Origin: Sodalis ligni
Lineage (GTDB): Bacteria > Pseudomonadota > Gammaproteobacteria > Enterobacterales > Enterobacteriaceae
NCBI RefSeq assembly: GCF_016865525.2
Contig: NZ_CP075169.1
Location: 3,224,337 to 3,288,336, forward strand
Reading direction: 5' to 3'
Length of the DNA: 64,000 bases
Position numbers and translations under genes: made by a program. The notes beneath the pieces were generated by a model, which did not search any database, was not told where the DNA came from, and saw only the letters and a list, made by a program, of their open reading frames with translations. Each line of letters opens with the position of its first letter. The first letter of the stretch is position 1. Shown in pieces: positions 62,141-64,000 of this stretch.

Positions 62141-64000
62141 ATGTTTCAAGATAATCCGCTGCTCGCGCAGCTAAAACAGCAACTTCACTCTCAGACGCCC
62201 CGTGTCGAAGGCGTGGTCAAAGGTACTGAGAAAGGGTTTGGCTTCCTTGAAGTCGATGCTCAAAAAAGCTATTTCATCCCGCCGCCCTTTATGAAAAAAG
62301 TGATGCACGGCGACCGGATCGCCGCCGTGGTGCGCACGGAAAAAGAGCGGGAGATAGCCGAGCCGGAAACCCTTATCGAGCCTTCCTGGCGCGCTTTGTC
62401 GGCCGGGTGCAGTTCAAGGATGACCGCCTGTCCATCGTACCCGATCATCCGCTGATCAAAGAAGTGATCCTTGCCGGCCGGTGCGCAGCGTCGAACATGA
62501 ATTCAAAACCGGAGACTGGGCGGTGGCGGAAATGCGTCGTCATCCGCTAAAGGGCGATCGGCATTTTTATGCTGAAATTACCCATCTGGTCACCACCGGC
62601 GATAATCATTTCGCCCCCTGGTGGGTGACGCTGGCCCGCCACAATCTCGAACGCGAAGCGCCGGCCATGGTGGACGGGCTGACCCTGCAGGATGATAACC
62701 TGGTGCGCGAGGATTTAACCGCCCTGGATTTCATCACCATCGACAGCGCCAGCACCGAAGATATGGATGACGCCCTGCATGTGGCGGCCGGTGAGGGGGA
62801 TACGCTGGTGCTGACCATCGCCATCGCCGATCCCACCGCCTATGTTCAGGCCGGCAGCCCGCTGGACGACATAGCCCGGGATCGGGCGTTTACCAATTAT
62901 CTGCCGGGATTCAATATCCCGATGCTGCCGCGCATTCTCTCCGATGACATTTGTTCGCTGCATGCCCATGAGCGCCGCCCGGCCCTGGTTTGCCGGGTTA
63001 CGGTCAATGCGGACGGCTCGCTGGCGGACAAACCCAACTTTTTCGCCGCGTGGATTGAGTCAAAAGCCAAACTGGTTTATGACCAGGTCTCCGAGTGGCT
63101 GGAAGACGCCGGCGACTGGCAGCCGGAAAACGAGGCAGTGGCCCAGCAGATTCGCCTGTTGCAGCGCCTGAGCCTGGCACGAACCGCTTGGCGCCAGTCC
63201 AATGCCCTGGTGTTCAAGGATCGCCCCGACTACCGCTTCGTGCTGGACGATAAAGGCGATGTGCTGGACATCCAGGTAGAGCCGCGCCGTATCGCCAATC
63301 GGATGGTGGAAGAAGCCATGATCACGGCGAATATTTGCGCGGCGCGGGTCTTGAGGGACGGCCTGGGTTACGGCGTTTATAACGTGCACCACGGTTTTGA
63401 TGAAACCCTGGTGGACCAGGCGGTCACCGTACTGGCCAACAATAATATCCAGGCCGACGCCGCCACATTGATGACGCTGGAAGGTTTTTGCGAGCTGCGG
63501 CGCCGGCTGGACGCCCTGCCCACCTCTTATCTCGACAGCCGCATCCGCCGTTTCCAGACCTTCGCTGAAATCAGCGTCGAACCGGGCCCGCATTTCGGCC
63601 TGGGCCTAGATGCCTATGCCACCTGGACTTCGCCTATCCGCAAGTACGGCGATATGGTTAATCATCGCCTGCTGAAGGGATTACTGGGCCAGGGCATCCC
63701 CGCCCGCCCGACGGAAGACGTCATGCTGCGCCTGGCGGAACGCCGCCGCTTGAACCGCATGGCGGAACGGGATGTCGGCGATTGGCTTTATGCCCGTTAT
63801 CTCAAGGACAAAGCCGGCAACGGCACGCGCTACGCGGCGGAGATCATTGATATCTCCCGCGGCGGCATGCGGGTTCGCCTGTTGGAGAACGGCGCGGTGG
63901 CCTTTGTCCCGGCGCCTTTTATCCACAGCGTGCGCGATGAACTGGTTTGCAGCCAGGATACCGGCACCGTGCAGGTGAAAGGCGAAGAGCGCTACCGCCA
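62141..64000 (+). pseudogene. rnb: exoribonuclease II, two frameshifts, runs off the window
   Basis: ATG 62141 opens [20 protein letters not shown], nearly identical to E. coli RNase II, with the cold-shock-like domain ([19 protein letters not shown]). One base is lost near 62383 (EPFLARF becomes EPSWRAL) and one near 62470 (after KEVI). The third frame then stays open to the window edge. It carries the catalytic site [11 protein letters not shown], the RNB domain and the start of the S1 domain. Both shifts fall at short C runs. RNase II degrades mRNA 3' to 5'; PNPase and RNase R can cover its loss. The last residues lie outside. Confidence 0.85.

Overview
The window is chromosomal DNA of a member of the Enterobacterales. 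Almost every conserved gene is closest to the Escherichia coli genes of the 28-38 min region (fnr, uspE, pntAB, ydgH, rstAB, asr, hrpA, azoR, ydbH, ldhA, ydbK, ttcA, zntB, mppA, mpaA, ycjG, tpx, tyrR, ycjXF, psp, sap, fabI, rnb). Many non-essential genes carry single-base frameshifts while long neighbouring genes are untouched. That mix, a mosaic of intact and freshly broken genes in GC-rich enterobacterial DNA, suggests Sodalis or a relative in early genome reduction. The genus is an inference.

Layout. 1-6.3 kb is an AT-richer accessory block: the tail of a PduX-like kinase, a fibronectin-III protein with a Pro/Cys repeat tail, a RES/Xre toxin-antitoxin pair and a long, multiply frameshifted reading frame of unknown function. 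6.3-20 kb holds tam, smrA, a frameshifted L-lactate dehydrogenase, fnr with its own FNR box, uspE, pntA with broken pntB, ydgH, the RstAB two-component system followed by asr with an RstA-box-like site, the small membrane protein ydgU and a broken ydgD. A ~109-bp tandem repeat array (20.05-20.83 kb) precedes a heavily damaged hrpA. 25-36 kb carries azoR, ynbE-ydbH (ydbL missing), ldhA, a DUF333 lipoprotein, an effector-like ORF, the pyruvate:flavodoxin oxidoreductase ydbK, a PH-like membrane protein and ttcA. At 36.67-36.79 kb lies the FNR-activated small RNA FnrS on the minus strand, with an FNR box at the right distance. 36.9-44.7 kb: two adjacent CorA-family transporters, the murein peptide recycling genes mppA, mpaA and ycjG, a broken tpx and tyrR. 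44.8-55.6 kb: ycjF-ycjX-pspCBA, divergent pspF, then sapABCDF. 55.7-64 kb: fabI, a LysR regulator, a frameshifted PTS EIICB, a wrecked ydeP-type oxidoreductase and a frameshifted rnb running off the end.

How the genes fit together. Two themes are anaerobic/redox adaptation (FNR, FnrS, LdhA, YdbK, transhydrogenase, the decayed YdeP) and envelope defence and recycling (Psp response, SapABCDF peptide resistance, RstAB/Asr, MppA/MpaA/YcjG). Fermentation, stress and peptide-resistance genes are kept, while peroxidase, helicase, sugar-uptake and acid-resistance genes are decaying.

The most unusual structure is a dispersed ~155-bp imperfect palindrome in five copies. Three of them abut intrinsic-terminator hairpins, one interrupts the psp operon, and paired substitutions keep the stem. 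I found no match for it among the repeats I can recall.
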